Of a stretch of 64,000 nucleotides of DNA, positions 34,324 to 44,166 are shown in pieces. This DNA comes from Paenibacillus alkaliterrae (GTDB lineage Bacteria > Bacillota > Bacilli > Paenibacillales > Paenibacillaceae). Both the position numbers and the translations under genes were made by a program. Location of the stretch: positions 16,127-80,126 of the forward strand of contig NZ_JAKGAP010000004.1 in NCBI RefSeq assembly GCF_021532375.1. Reading direction: 5' to 3'. The notes below the pieces were generated by a model that had not been told where the DNA came from, ran no database searches, and saw only the letters and a program-made list of their open reading frames with translations. The stretch's first letter is position 1; each line of letters opens with the position of its first letter.

Positions 34324-34635
34324 TTACTCTTTTTCTAAAGATGGAGCAGAGTTAATAATGGTATTGATTGCACTTCGCTCGAATGTCATTTTTGTTGTAT
34401 CATTTACGCGAAGCACGACCGTATCATCTGTTAACTCCACTACCGTACCATGCAATCCGCCAATCGTCGAAATTTTATCGCCTTTTTTCAATTGGTTGAG
34501 CATGGAAGTACGCTGCTTTTGTTTCTTCTGCTGCGGACGGATAAGCAGGAAATAAAATACCGCGAACATAAGAATAAACGGCCAAATCATTCCAATAATA
34601 CCGCCTGCACCTGTTGTTTCAGCTGCTAGCCACAT
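34324..34635 (-). CDS. yajC: Preprotein translocase subunit YajC
   Basis: The 103-residue protein has one membrane helix (GMIWPFILMFAVFYFLLIRPQQKKQKQ; about residues 14-34), with the conserved RPQQKK just after it, and a small soluble domain (LKKGDKISTIGGLHGTVVEL). It associates with SecDF. ATG 34635 is preceded by aagggggg; the frame extends six codons through that site. It lies 14 nt after tgt, the conserved queA-tgt-yajC order. Confidence 0.95.
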   Translation of the reverse strand: MWLAAETTGAGGIIGMIWPFILMFAVFYFLLIRPQQKKQKQRTSMLNQLKKGDKISTIGGLHGTVVELTDDTVVLRVNDTTKMTFERSAINTIINSAPSLEKE

Positions 34636-34649
34636 CGAAATCCCCCCTT

Positions 34650-35786
<1,137 letters not shown>

Positions 35787-35805
35787 TCACGCTTCCTATT
35801 CCTAA

Positions 35806-36852
35806 TTAGTAAATAAACATGGCGTCGCCGAAGCTGAAAAATCGATATTCCTTCGCGATCGCTTCCTCATATGCCCGCATGACAGCGTCGCGGCCGGCAA
35901 TCGCGCTTACGAGCATTACCAGCGTTGATTTTGGCAAATGAAAATTGGTAAGCAGTGCATCGACAAGCTTAAACTCGTAGCCTGGAAAAATAAAGATCGA
36001 CGTCCAGCCGTTACATGCTTCAAGGGGCTGGCCTTCAAAGCGAGCTGCGACAGTCTCAATCGTCCGCGAAGAGGTTGTTCCAACCGCAATAATACGCGAC
36101 CCGCTCTCCTTGGCTTCATTCAGGATTCGAGCATTGCGCTCATCCAGCTCATAGAATTCCGCATGCATCTCGTGATCCTCGACCCGTTCTACGGACATCG
36201 GACGGAAGGTCCCGAGGCCAACATGCAGCGTGACATAGGCTAGCTTGACGCCCTTAGCCTGGAGCTTCTGAAGAAATTCATCCGTAAAATGAAGACCCGC
36301 CGTCGGTGCGGCAGCCGAGCCCGCGTGCTTCGAATAGACCGTTTGGTACCGCTCGCGTTCCTCTAGTCTTTCTTTGATGTAAGGAGGCAGAGGCATTTCT
36401 CCAAGGCGGTCAAGCAGTTCCTGGAAGATCCCTTCATATTCAAACCTAATCGTGCGTCCGCCCATCTCGCCTTCCTGTTCGATGACGGCGCGAAGCAGCG
36501 GATTTCCGCTCCCATCGTCTCCGAATGAAAGCTGCGTCCCGACCTTCAGCCTTTTGGCCGGCTTGCCGAGCGCGTCCCAACGGTCACCTTCAAGCTGCTT
36601 CAAGAGAAGCAGCTCGATCTTCGCTCCGGTGTCGCTCTTCATTCCGGTTAAACGAGCCGGAATAACTCTTGTGTCGTTTAATACGAGCACATCTCCTGCC
36701 TTCACGAACTGTTCCAAGTCGGTAAACGAATGATGCGTAATTGCCCCTGTCCGTTTATTTAGGGCTAGCAATCTGGAGGCCGTACGGTCCAGCAGCGGCG
36801 TCTGAGCAATTAAATGCTCAGGTAATTCAAAGTCAAACCAATCTACGTTCAT
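35806..36852 (-). CDS. queA: S-adenosylmethionine:tRNA ribosyltransferase-isomerase
   Basis: The 348-residue enzyme transfers the ribosyl part of SAM to preQ1-tRNA to give epoxyqueuosine. [47 protein letters not shown] and [20 protein letters not shown] are family signatures. It precedes tgt in the same transcript. Confidence 0.97.
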   Translation of the reverse strand: MNVDWFDFELPEHLIAQTPLLDRTASRLLALNKRTGAITHHSFTDLEQFVKAGDVLVLNDTRVIPARLTGMKSDTGAKIELLLLKQLEGDRWDALGKPAKRLKVGTQLSFGDDGSGNPLLRAVIEQEGEMGGRTIRFEYEGIFQELLDRLGEMPLPPYIKERLEERERYQTVYSKHAGSAAAPTAGLHFTDEFLQKLQAKGVKLAYVTLHVGLGTFRPMSVERVEDHEMHAEFYELDERNARILNEAKESGSRIIAVGTTSSRTIETVAARFEGQPLEACNGWTSIFIFPGYEFKLVDALLTNFHLPKSTLVMLVSAIAGRDAVMRAYEEAIAKEYRFFSFGDAMFIY

Positions 36853-36862
36853 ATCGTTTCAA

Positions 36863-38986
36863 TCATTCCTTAGCGATGATTACATCTTTGTAATAGTATT
36901 TCAATATATATTGATAGTCATACCCTTGCCGGGCAAGGCTTAACGCACCATATTGAGATAAACCGAGACCATGTCCGTTTCCAGTTCCGATGAATCGGAA
37001 CGAAGGCTCCTTCGTTGCCGCACGAACGTTTCCTTCTCCGTCCAAAATAAACAGGTCAGCATCGGCTGCCTCCGCTACCTTGCCGCCTGCGCTAATCGTA
37101 AATACCGGCGCGTTGTTTGCCGGCTTTGAAGCTTTCGCATTGTCGGCGCCAATAATGGCAACCTTCGCCGTTTCTTCAATTTCAAACAATGTACTCGGGA
37201 GCGAGCCTTGTACGCCTAGCGTTCCGCGGAGTGAATCAGGGTTCTTAACCTCTATCCTCTGTCCATTCGCTGCAATTTCAACCGCGCGGCCTGAGGCGCC
37301 GCGCTCACTTACCTGCAGCGAGCTAACGGGATCTGTAAGCTTCTTTAGCGCTCTGGCATTAATAGCGGTCAGCATCTCCTCTCCCGTATAAGGGCCTCTA
37401 ATCCAAGACATCGAATTAGATTCAACAGTTTTCTCTAGCGCGATGACCTCGTTCCCTCTGTTTACTTGAGCGATTAGCGGTATCGTATCCTGGATAATCG
37501 GATGCTTGCGAACCTTCGTCCCGTCGGTATTGACCACCATGATCGAACTTCCAGCCGTCGACTTCCTGCTCGTTTGATCGATCAAATCTTCTCGGATGTA
37601 ACCAATCTCGCCACTTTGAAGCACAACACGGTACCAGTGATAAATCCCTTCCTCCGAGGAGTGGTCAGGACTGCTTACCGGCTGTAAATAAGGAACCGCA
37701 TTATTCCATATTTCTTTCGCGTCGGCCGTCATTCCCCCGCTATTCGAAGAGAACAGCGCCTCGATGAGTTTGCCATTGTAAAGCGCCACCTCGCCAGCCG
37801 TTTCATCTACGGCTGCAATAGTCGAGGCGCGTTCAGAGCCTGTCCCATAATAAGCTTGGCTTAATGTCGTATCCACGACATGGGCGATCTGGAAACCGAA
37901 TCCCTTGTATAACGCATAGGTTCTAGCGGCTACCGCTTGTGCCTTCAATGCCTCCGAGGGCCATGAAGGATACATTTCTACCCCGACGACGGAATATAAA
38001 TATTGCTCGAAAGGCAATTCGTTCACCACAGCCATCCGGCCGTTCAGCACGCTAAGCTCGAATGAACCCCGATACGTCCGGTTGCTTCTTTCGGTTAGCT
38101 GAATCGGCTCTTGGCCTGCTGGAGCGACCGATACCTTTACATCGCCCCCTCCAAATGAGTAGAGCTCTATGCTGCTCTCCGCTTTTGCGCTGACGGAATG
38201 ATCATTTTTCAGCAGCATATACGGCGATTTCGAATCCGCATTTTTCAAGCTTTCTCCGCCCGATGCTTTGGCGGCAGCCGATTTAACAATTTGCAGCTCC
38301 GCATCGCTTACGGCAGAGCCTACCATGACGGAGTAGCTCATGGAGCCCTCCTGGGGCAAACGGACCGCAACGTATGCATCCAAGCCTGCGGCACCGAAGG
38401 CGTTTGCCGCGGTTACGGCTGCCGCTTTGCTGGCATACGTTCCGCTTTCCAGGTGCAGCGGACCTTGAAGCGTCGATTTATGGCTCCCAATGAGCTTGGA
38501 CAACTCGTTGTCCGCCGCCCATTTCTGCTGGGCGGCGGATGCTTCGGCTGCCGTCATATATGTACCTTCAAAAACCTGATAGATAATGGATTTATTTTTT
38601 GATACCGAGTTTAAATACGCCGATCCCTTGGCAGCTTGAACGCGCTTAAAAACGGCTAATGCCGAACCGAAATTACTCGTCTCGAACAGCTTCACCTTAT
38701 AATCGTCGACCGCAAACCGGATCTGCGAGGAAGCCCCCGTGTTAAACCAGCTGCTGACGCCGTCCGGCAGCCGGGTTCCGACTTGCAATCCTCCCTTGGA
38801 AGAGAATGTTGCCGCAGGCGTCGTTGCCGTATAGTTTTTGGACGGTAATTGTAAAAATAACGCCACGCGAATATGATCCAGCTTCGGTGCAGCTGCCTGC
38901 GTAGACTTTGCTGTCCATGTCGAAGCAAGAAGGATCATCGTTATGGACAGAATGATGAATCGCTTTAGTGTACGTTTAGTTGCCAT
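36863..38986 (-). CDS. SpoIID/LytB domain protein with SPOR-like repeats
   Basis: The 707-residue exported protein has a signal sequence or anchor at residues 8-32. An N-terminal region (100-240) holds two SPOR-like repeats (VKLFETSNFGSALAVFKRV; GPLHLESGTYASKAAAVTAANAF). The SpoIID domain begins near residue 295, with PFEQYLYSVVGVEMYPSWPSEALKAQAVAARTYAL carrying the putative catalytic glutamate E337 and SSNSGGMT. It is split by a roughly 200-residue insert (SH3-like GEIGYIREDLI region) before the closing GNGHGLGLSQYGALSLARQG. SpoIID is a lytic transglycosylase for glycan lacking side peptides; LytB modulates LytC. This large form is likely a wall-modifying enzyme, possibly in sporulation. Confidence 0.88.
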   Translation of the reverse strand: MATKRTLKRFIILSITMILLASTWTAKSTQAAAPKLDHIRVALFLQLPSKNYTATTPAATFSSKGGLQVGTRLPDGVSSWFNTGASSQIRFAVDDYKVKLFETSNFGSALAVFKRVQAAKGSAYLNSVSKNKSIIYQVFEGTYMTAAEASAAQQKWAADNELSKLIGSHKSTLQGPLHLESGTYASKAAAVTAANAFGAAGLDAYVAVRLPQEGSMSYSVMVGSAVSDAELQIVKSAAAKASGGESLKNADSKSPYMLLKNDHSVSAKAESSIELYSFGGGDVKVSVAPAGQEPIQLTERSNRTYRGSFELSVLNGRMAVVNELPFEQYLYSVVGVEMYPSWPSEALKAQAVAARTYALYKGFGFQIAHVVDTTLSQAYYGTGSERASTIAAVDETAGEVALYNGKLIEALFSSNSGGMTADAKEIWNNAVPYLQPVSSPDHSSEEGIYHWYRVVLQSGEIGYIREDLIDQTSRKSTAGSSIMVVNTDGTKVRKHPIIQDTIPLIAQVNRGNEVIALEKTVESNSMSWIRGPYTGEEMLTAINARALKKLTDPVSSLQVSERGASGRAVEIAANGQRIEVKNPDSLRGTLGVQGSLPSTLFEIEETAKVAIIGADNAKASKPANNAPVFTISAGGKVAEAADADLFILDGEGNVRAATKEPSFRFIGTGNGHGLGLSQYGALSLARQGYDYQYILKYYYKDVIIAKE

Positions 38987-39044
38987 GTTCGTTATTCTCC
39001 CCTCTGTCTGGCGAACGCTTGCACCCGTTGATCGATTAGCTCAA

Positions 39045-40046
39045 CTACCTCCCCGGCATAGGAATACCTATATGGCGGTACGCGCTTTCCGTTGCGATTC
39101 GACCTCGCGGCGTTCGCTGCAAAAAACCGATTTGCATCAAATAAGGCTCGTACACATCCTCAATTGTTTGCCCCTCTTCACCTATCGTCGCCGCTATTGT
39201 ATCGAGTCCGACCGGTCGACCGGCAAAGGTAGTCATCATCGCATGCAGCATTTTGTGGTCAATGCTATCAAGCCCCATCGGATCAACCTGCAGCAGCTCA
39301 AGCGCCGACCTGGCGATATCATGCGTAATAACGCCATCGCCGCGAACCTGCGCGAAGTCGCGCACCCGCTTCAGCAAACGATTCGCAATACGGGGAGTGC
39401 CGCGTGATCGCATCGCAATTTCCGAAGCAGCTTCTCCCACGGTGCTGACATTCAAAATTTCCGATGCTCTCTCAACGATGAAGGCAAGCTCGTCGACCGT
39501 ATAAAATTCCAAGCGGCTGACGACTCCGAAACGGTCGCGAAGCGGCGCAGACAGCAGCCCCGCCCTCGTTGTAGCTCCGATTAGGGTGAATGGCGGCAAA
39601 TCAAGCCGTACGGAACGGGCGCTTGGCCCTTTTCCAATCATGATGTCGAGAGCAAAATCCTCCATTGCAGGATAAAGCACCTCCTCCACGGTACGATGCA
39701 AGCGATGAATCTCATCGATAAACAGTACATCGCCTTCTTGCAGGTTCGTTAATAAGGCAGCGAGATCACCGGGACGTTCGATAGCCGGGCCCGATGTCGT
39801 GCGCAGACTGACGCCCAGCTCATTGGCAATAATGTTCGACAAGGTTGTTTTCCCAAGTCCCGGCGGTCCGTATAAGAGAACATGATCCAGTGCTTCCTTG
39901 CGCATTTTTGCCGCTTCGATGTAAATCTTCAAATTTTCCTTGACCTGCGTCTGACCGATGTATTCGGCCAAATATCGGGGACGCAGACTGAGCTCTACCG
40001 CTTGATCTTCCATCATAAGGTTCGCGGAAATGATTCTATCATCCAT
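39045..40046 (-). CDS. ruvB: Holliday junction branch-migration ATPase RuvB
   Basis: The 333-residue AAA+ motor has Walker [16 protein letters not shown], Walker B FIDEIHRL, sensor 1 IGATTRAG and the arginine-finger region SAPLRDRFG. The C-terminal winged helix ends [19 protein letters not shown]. With RuvA it moves Holliday junctions. It follows ruvA by 19 nt with ggagatgagcaagg before ATG 40046. Confidence 0.98.
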   Translation of the reverse strand: MDDRIISANLMMEDQAVELSLRPRYLAEYIGQTQVKENLKIYIEAAKMRKEALDHVLLYGPPGLGKTTLSNIIANELGVSLRTTSGPAIERPGDLAALLTNLQEGDVLFIDEIHRLHRTVEEVLYPAMEDFALDIMIGKGPSARSVRLDLPPFTLIGATTRAGLLSAPLRDRFGVVSRLEFYTVDELAFIVERASEILNVSTVGEAASEIAMRSRGTPRIANRLLKRVRDFAQVRGDGVITHDIARSALELLQVDPMGLDSIDHKMLHAMMTTFAGRPVGLDTIAATIGEEGQTIEDVYEPYLMQIGFLQRTPRGRIATESAYRHIGIPMPGR

Positions 40047-40065
40047 CCTTGCTCATCTCCTTCCG

Positions 40066-40701
40066 TCAACCTTTAAACAGCTGCTGCAAAGCCCGCTTCA
40101 TCAAAGAATCGACTGTTTCCTCCGCCGTTACGCTATGCTGCAAGCCGTTCCAAGCTATGTCCAGCTCGGCAGCCGTATAGCCAAGCGCGGCAAGCGCCTC
40201 GCGCGCTTCCTGCCATGCCGTACCTGCTCCTTGTCCCGAATTTTTGCTGGAGGAGAGGTCAAGCGCTGCGCCGGCAGCAGTCAGCAGCCCTCCGTCCAGT
40301 CCTGCGCCTATCAGCTTGTCCTTGAGGTCAAGAATCATCCGCTGCGCCGTTTTCTTACCGATGCCGGGCAGCTTGGACAGAAATGCGATGTTTTCCTGTT
40401 GAATGGCAGCGATGACTGCATCCGGCCGTGCCCCCGACAAAATACCTAACGCAACGCGCGGTCCAATGCCCGAAACCTCGAGCAGTTTACGGAAAAGCGT
40501 CTGCTCCTCCCTCGTCTCGAAGCCAAACAATAAAATAGCATCCTCGCGGACGTTATAGTGAATATAGACGGTTACCGGCTCTTCTTTCTTAGCGAAAGCA
40601 TACGGATTAGGAGTAAATACGCGATACCCTGTATCTCTGACATCCAGAACGATATATTCGGTTTCATAATGAACGACAAGACCTCTTAAAAAATCAATCA
40701 C
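40066..40701 (-). CDS. ruvA: Holliday junction DNA helicase subunit RuvA
   Basis: The 211-residue junction-binding protein starts MIDFLRGLVVHYETEYIVLDV (OB fold), followed by two helix-hairpin-helix motifs (LLEVSGIGPRVALGIL; LPGIGKKTAQRMILDLKDKL). A flexible linker leads to domain III, which contacts RuvB (AREALAALGYTAAELDIA). It overlaps ruvC by four bases. Confidence 0.97.
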   Translation of the reverse strand: MIDFLRGLVVHYETEYIVLDVRDTGYRVFTPNPYAFAKKEEPVTVYIHYNVREDAILLFGFETREEQTLFRKLLEVSGIGPRVALGILSGARPDAVIAAIQQENIAFLSKLPGIGKKTAQRMILDLKDKLIGAGLDGGLLTAAGAALDLSSSKNSGQGAGTAWQEAREALAALGYTAAELDIAWNGLQHSVTAEETVDSLMKRALQQLFKG

Positions 40702-41201
40702 GAACGCTTCACCTCATTTATTTTGTTAGTCAGGACAGCGGAGTGCGCATGACAAATGGCCACGGCAAGCGCATCGGCAACGTCGTCAGGCTTCGGCACG
40801 GCTGAAAGCTTGAGAAACATCTTAACCATTTCCTGCACCTGCTTCTTCTCCGCTTTACCGTAGCCTACAACGGCCTGCTTCACTTGAAGCGGCGTATATT
40901 CCCCGATCGATAAACCGCGCTGTGCAGCGGCCAATATAATCGCGCCTCTAGCCTGAGCTACATCAAAGGCCGTCGTCACGTTCCGATTAAAAAAAAGCTT
41001 CTCCACCGCAACGGCATCGGGCTTATATTTATCCATCAAGGCGCCAGCGGACTCGTAAACCTGCAGCAAACGCTGCTCTGGCGGCGTATGTGCTTCTGTC
41101 GTTATGGCCCCGTATTGCACGGGAGTAAGCTTATGTCCTATTTTATCTATAAATCCAAAACCAACAATGGCAATGCCGGGGTCAATACCAAGAACGCGCA
41201 A
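40698..41201 (-). CDS. ruvC: Holliday junction resolvase RuvC
   Basis: The 167-residue endonuclease has the first catalytic Asp in MRVLGIDPG (D7), VAVEKLFFN with the conserved Glu, and the DDVADALAVAICH acidic cluster. Start codon is TTG 41201 with taggag eight bases before it; this Shine-Dalgarno is the end of leader repeat C. B. subtilis uses RecU and lacks ruvC here, so a ruvCAB operon is a clear difference from that species. Confidence 0.96.
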   Translation of the reverse strand: MRVLGIDPGIAIVGFGFIDKIGHKLTPVQYGAITTEAHTPPEQRLLQVYESAGALMDKYKPDAVAVEKLFFNRNVTTAFDVAQARGAIILAAAQRGLSIGEYTPLQVKQAVVGYGKAEKKQVQEMVKMFLKLSAVPKPDDVADALAVAICHAHSAVLTNKINEVKRS

Positions 41202-41209
41202 ACCGCCAA

Positions 41210-41260
41210 CTCCTAAATAGTTTTCTGAAGCAAAACTTACTTCGTAATCATACGCTTATT
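41210..41260 (-). repeat. Ribosome-binding-site-proximal leader repeat, copy C
   Basis: On the minus strand the element has ataagcgtatgattacgaag, then agttttgcttcagaaaact (hairpin with one bulge), then tttaggag, the ruvC Shine-Dalgarno. It lies inside the probable 5' untranslated region of ruvCAB, just after the promoter. Confidence 0.75.
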
Positions 41261-41276
41261 CGAAAGCATCCCATCC

Positions 41277-41305
41277 ATTATAGCAAAAGATGGCGAGAAT
41301 GAGAA
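41277..41305 (-). promoter_or_regulatory. Promoter of ruvCAB
   Basis: TTCTCA (41300-41305), 17 bases, TATAAT (41277-41282) with a TGc extension on the minus strand. No LexA box of the GAAC-N4-GTTC type was seen near it. Confidence 0.65.
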
Positions 41306-41332
41306 CGCGCGTTTGATATTTCGAAAATGGGC

Positions 41333-41386
41333 ACAAAAAGAGACCCGAAAGACGCACTTTTTTCAAAGTGTTTATCTTTCGGGTCA
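41333..41386 (-). terminator. Terminator of sspH
   Basis: gacccgaaaga pairs with tctttcgggtc (11 bp) over a loop that folds further (cacttt/aaagtg). The minus strand continues tctttttg. It lies about 30 nt after the sspH stop. Confidence 0.8.
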
Positions 41387-41415
41387 CCGTTCATTTCGTT
41401 CCTGTCCCAATTGCT

Positions 41416-41595
41416 CTAATGCTCTAGCAAGCTATGTATCGGCACCTCTTGTTCATGTTCCGACTCATTGAGGGGATAAATTCTTGCTGTTTCTTTGTCA
41501 TGATCGACATGTTGTATATAGATAGGTATTCCCTGGTAAGTTACATTGGCCATTACAGGCGAGTCAGCGATTTCTTGCGCTCTTTGTTTATTCAT
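41416..41595 (-). CDS. sspH: H-type small acid-soluble spore protein
   Basis: The 59-codon gene starts at ATG 41595 behind aaaggaggacatgat. It encodes MNKQRAQEIADSPVMANVTY, then QGIPIYIQHVDHDKETARIY and an acidic end EQEVPIHSLLEH. This is the SspH/SASP-H pattern (RAQEIAESPVMANVTYNG, IYIQHVDE, ETARIYPL). SASP-H proteins are forespore-made minor spore proteins. A CATACTA -10 element of sigma-G type lies 26 nt upstream inside the last codons of bofC, and a terminator follows. The adjacent bofC is also a forespore gene. Confidence 0.93.
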   Translation of the reverse strand: MNKQRAQEIADSPVMANVTYQGIPIYIQHVDHDKETARIYPLNESEHEQEVPIHSLLEH

Positions 41596-41619
41596 ATCAT
41601 GTCCTCCTTTCTTTTAGTC

Positions 41620-42258
41620 TTAGTATGCCGGCTTCATAACCTTCTCATTTGGCTCGATCGCATAATCGCTATAGGTCGATAAAACACTATTATACTCGTC
41701 AATATCGCTTATCCGAATACCTTTGGCCAACTGATCCAGCTTGTCCTGCGGAAGGCTGCTCTCCATATAATTTACGTCTAGCTGAAAAAAGGTGCGAACG
41801 ACCTTCTCCTTCTTAGGCACGCCGTCGTAGAGAGTCAATTTCCCCTCTTTATCTACGCCCATATAAGCATTCGCCTTGCAGTGCTCTGATAAATCCTCAA
41901 TCTGCTGTTCAAAAACAATCGTATTCCGCTCTTTCCCATGCATCGCCTTCCACTCCGGATGCTGCATTAGAAGCTGCACGATCTGCTTGCCCATCATATG
42001 ACCAAGCGGCTTGATCTCATCCCCGCATACGTAAATGCGATGCAAATTCACCGACAAAGTTCCGCTTTGCTGCTCAAGCGTTTGAATCATGGCATCGTGA
42101 CCCGTCGGCTCGGACGAACCGGCAAAAGCCTTGTCAGATTGTACTAAATATAACGATCCTGCAAACAAGCCAAGCATAATGCTGCCCAGCATCCACATCG
42201 GTCGACGCTTGCGGCGAAGACGCTTTTTCAGGTTTTTCCAGAGGCTGAATGCCATCAT
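41620..42258 (-). CDS. bofC: BofC, forespore regulator of SpoIVB signalling
   Basis: The 212-residue protein has a basic N-terminus, one membrane or signal helix (MWMLGSIMLGLFAGSLYLVQS, about 21-41) and an exported domain. The C-terminal BofC domain is clear: YMGVDKEGKLTLYDGVPKKEKVVRTFFQLDVNYMESSLP. In B. subtilis BofC, secreted from the forespore, restrains the SpoIVB protease and so times pro-sigma-K processing; spoIVFA and spoIVFB for the same checkpoint lie 12 kb away. Its position beside ruv genes is conserved. A sigma-G-like promoter precedes it. Confidence 0.9.
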   Translation of the reverse strand: MMAFSLWKNLKKRLRRKRRPMWMLGSIMLGLFAGSLYLVQSDKAFAGSSEPTGHDAMIQTLEQQSGTLSVNLHRIYVCGDEIKPLGHMMGKQIVQLLMQHPEWKAMHGKERNTIVFEQQIEDLSEHCKANAYMGVDKEGKLTLYDGVPKKEKVVRTFFQLDVNYMESSLPQDKLDQLAKGIRISDIDEYNSVLSTYSDYAIEPNEKVMKPAY

Positions 42259-42286
42259 AGGGAAGACCCCTTCATTATTTTTTTGT

Positions 42287-42315
42287 TAGTGTGCGTTAAT
42301 ACAACATAATTATTC
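42287..42315 (-). promoter_or_regulatory. Candidate sigma-G promoter of bofC
   Basis: GAATA (42311-42315), 17 bases, CACACTA (42287-42293) on the minus strand. The -10 differs from CATnnTA at one position. It lies 30 nt before bofC, whose Bacillus homologue is a sigma-G gene. Confidence 0.5.
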
Positions 42316-42351
42316 AATTTAGTCAACTTTCTTTTGATGAATGAAATGACT

Positions 42352-42391
42352 AAAAAAACGGTGAGGCAGAAATGCTGCTTCACCGTTTTTC
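42352..42391 (-). terminator. Terminator of safA
   Basis: aaaacggtgaagcag-cattt-ctgcctcaccgttttttt on the minus strand: a strong stem with one mismatch and seven Ts, 11 nt after the safA stop. Confidence 0.88.
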
Positions 42392-42401
42392 AATGAAATG
42401 A

Positions 42402-43997
42402 TTATCGATTGATCCAAGGCTGATTACCGCGGTTTTTCGTCTTGCCCTGACGGGACGTTACCGTACGGATCACCGCTTTTTTTGTGTTTTTTCGCTGCAC
42501 ATTCGTTTTTACAGCTTTTGGTGTTTCCGTATCATCCGATTTAATCGTGGAATTCTCAGTCCGGTTTCCTTTGCAGCCGCAATCGTACTTGTTCGGATCC
42601 ATTCCTGCACCCGCTGTTTGCGGCCATGTCGGGTATGGCGGGTTTGGAGGGAATCCTGAAACGGGATATTCATGGCCATAGCCGTAACCGGAATCCGGAC
42701 CTGCTTGCGCTGGGGAGACCATTCCGTATCCGTAACCGTAGCCGTAGCCATGCTCAGGCGTCATGCCCAGCGGCGACACCATTCCTTGATTAGGCATCAT
42801 GCCTAGCGGCGATACCATTCCCTGGTTAGGCATCATGCCTAGCGGCGATACCATTCCTTGGTTAGGCATCATGCCTAGCGGCGATACCATTCCTTGGTTC
42901 GGCATAGCTAAAGCTCCCGCAACCGGGTTACTATTTTCACCCATGCCATACTGCATCGGACTAACCATGGAGTGTCCATATCCCCAGCCCGGGGCAGAAC
43001 CCATAGACATAACCTCAGGCGATGGGTAGCTGCCGACAAAGACCGTTCCAGGCGGACAATCGAATGGCGGCTCATGTCCTTCGCTCAACGGACTTACCGT
43101 ATTAGGATAAGGCACTGGCTGCTGCCAGCCGCCGTAGCCATAACCTTTTCCGACTTGTGCCGGCATTGTCATCGGGTGACCGTAACCATATCCACCGTAA
43201 GTAGGCTGCTGCTGAACCGGAGATACATTTTCAGGTGCTTTCGGCAAATCATACAAAGATAAGGCTTCCGTCGCCGGTATGCCGTATTGCTTAAATAAAT
43301 CGACATTCGGCTTGTATTCGGAATGGATCGGCTTAAGCTTCTTCTCGACGGGCTTTTCAATCGGCAGCGCTTTTTTGGCTGGTTCAACCGCAGCGGCCTT
43401 TGGAACCGGTAACGGTGCAGGTGCCGCAGGCTTCACGATCGGTGCCGTCGGCTTCTTCTCCTGAAAAGGTGCTACAGGCGTCACCGGTGCTACCGGAGCC
43501 GTGGGTGTTTTGCCCGAAATCGGACCAGTAGGCGTTTTCCCAATAATCGGAGCTGTGGATAGCTTTCCTACCCATCCCTGTACGCCTTGCATGATCGAAG
43601 TCGGTTTAAGGAATTGAGCTCCTACATTGCTTGGGGCGCCATGTTCCTCATTCATAACTGCACCAGCCTTCGGAATGTTCACGATTTCGCCGGTAAGCAG
43701 CACGTTAGGATTTTTAAGCTGCGGATTCGCTTTGATCATATCCGCAAGCGGCACGCCCCATGCTTTTGAGAGCTTCCAAAGCGTATCTCCTTGCTTCACG
43801 ACATGCTGATGAATAATGTCCATGCCGCCTCCGTGACCGCCCGGATTGTTCGATGGAATTTTCAGCTTCATGCCTACATCAATGACATCCGGATTCGTAA
43901 TCCCCGGATTCAACTTCAAAATTTCTTCCTGTGAAACGTTATACTTTTGGCCGATAAAGTATAACGAGTCGCCTTTTTTGACAATATGGATTTTCAC
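42402..43997 (-). CDS. safA: Spore coat morphogenetic protein SafA-like, two LysM domains
   Basis: From GTG 43997 (aggaggttat upstream) the product has 531 residues and begins VKIHIVKKGDSLYFIGQKYNV, matching B. subtilis SafA. LysM domains lie at about residues 2-47 and 62-110 (HVVKQGDTLWKLSKAWGV). A Pro/Ala-rich low-complexity region follows, then four tandem 12-residue units (MPNQGMVSPLGM) and Tyr-Gly-rich runs (HGYGYGYGYG), ending in a basic tail with CGCKGN. LysM targets SafA to cortex peptidoglycan; the rest recruits inner-coat proteins. Tyr/Gly richness is typical of coat proteins. The start at 44042 in the same frame lacks a ribosome binding site. Confidence 0.88.
   Translation of the reverse strand: MKIHIVKKGDSLYFIGQKYNVSQEEILKLNPGITNPDVIDVGMKLKIPSNNPGGHGGGMDIIHQHVVKQGDTLWKLSKAWGVPLADMIKANPQLKNPNVLLTGEIVNIPKAGAVMNEEHGAPSNVGAQFLKPTSIMQGVQGWVGKLSTAPIIGKTPTGPISGKTPTAPVAPVTPVAPFQEKKPTAPIVKPAAPAPLPVPKAAAVEPAKKALPIEKPVEKKLKPIHSEYKPNVDLFKQYGIPATEALSLYDLPKAPENVSPVQQQPTYGGYGYGHPMTMPAQVGKGYGYGGWQQPVPYPNTVSPLSEGHEPPFDCPPGTVFVGSYPSPEVMSMGSAPGWGYGHSMVSPMQYGMGENSNPVAGALAMPNQGMVSPLGMMPNQGMVSPLGMMPNQGMVSPLGMMPNQGMVSPLGMTPEHGYGYGYGYGMVSPAQAGPDSGYGYGHEYPVSGFPPNPPYPTWPQTAGAGMDPNKYDCGCKGNRTENSTIKSDDTETPKAVKTNVQRKNTKKAVIRTVTSRQGKTKNRGNQPWINR
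42760..42903 (-). repeat. Four tandem 36-bp repeats inside safA
   Basis: Units start at 42760, 42796, 42832 and 42868 and are nearly identical at the DNA level, differing at only a few bases. They encode the 12-residue units of SafA. Exact multiples of 36 keep the frame. Confidence 0.95.
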
Positions 43998-44102
43998 TCG
44001 CTGATAACCTCCTGTCACGTTCTGAATAACCAGGCATGACAAATGCCTGCTATCAATCCTTACATCCTATGCAGAACATGGGCAGGTGTCTCCACTTTCA
44101 CA

Positions 44103-44150
44103 AAAAAAATAGTAAAAGCCGAGCTCCTTTTTTAAAGTGAGCCCGGCTAT
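44103..44150 (-). terminator. Terminator of the pheB-ilvE operon
   Basis: On the minus strand agccgggctc-actttaaaaaag-gagctcggctttt is followed by actatttttttt. It lies 17 nt after the ilvE stop. Confidence 0.85.
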
Positions 44151-44166
44151 TCTTTATTAAAACCAG

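Noticed and set aside
42760..42903. 36-bp repeats as a possible CRISPR
   Set aside because: The period is 36 with no unique spacers and the repeats are in-frame coding sequence of SafA.
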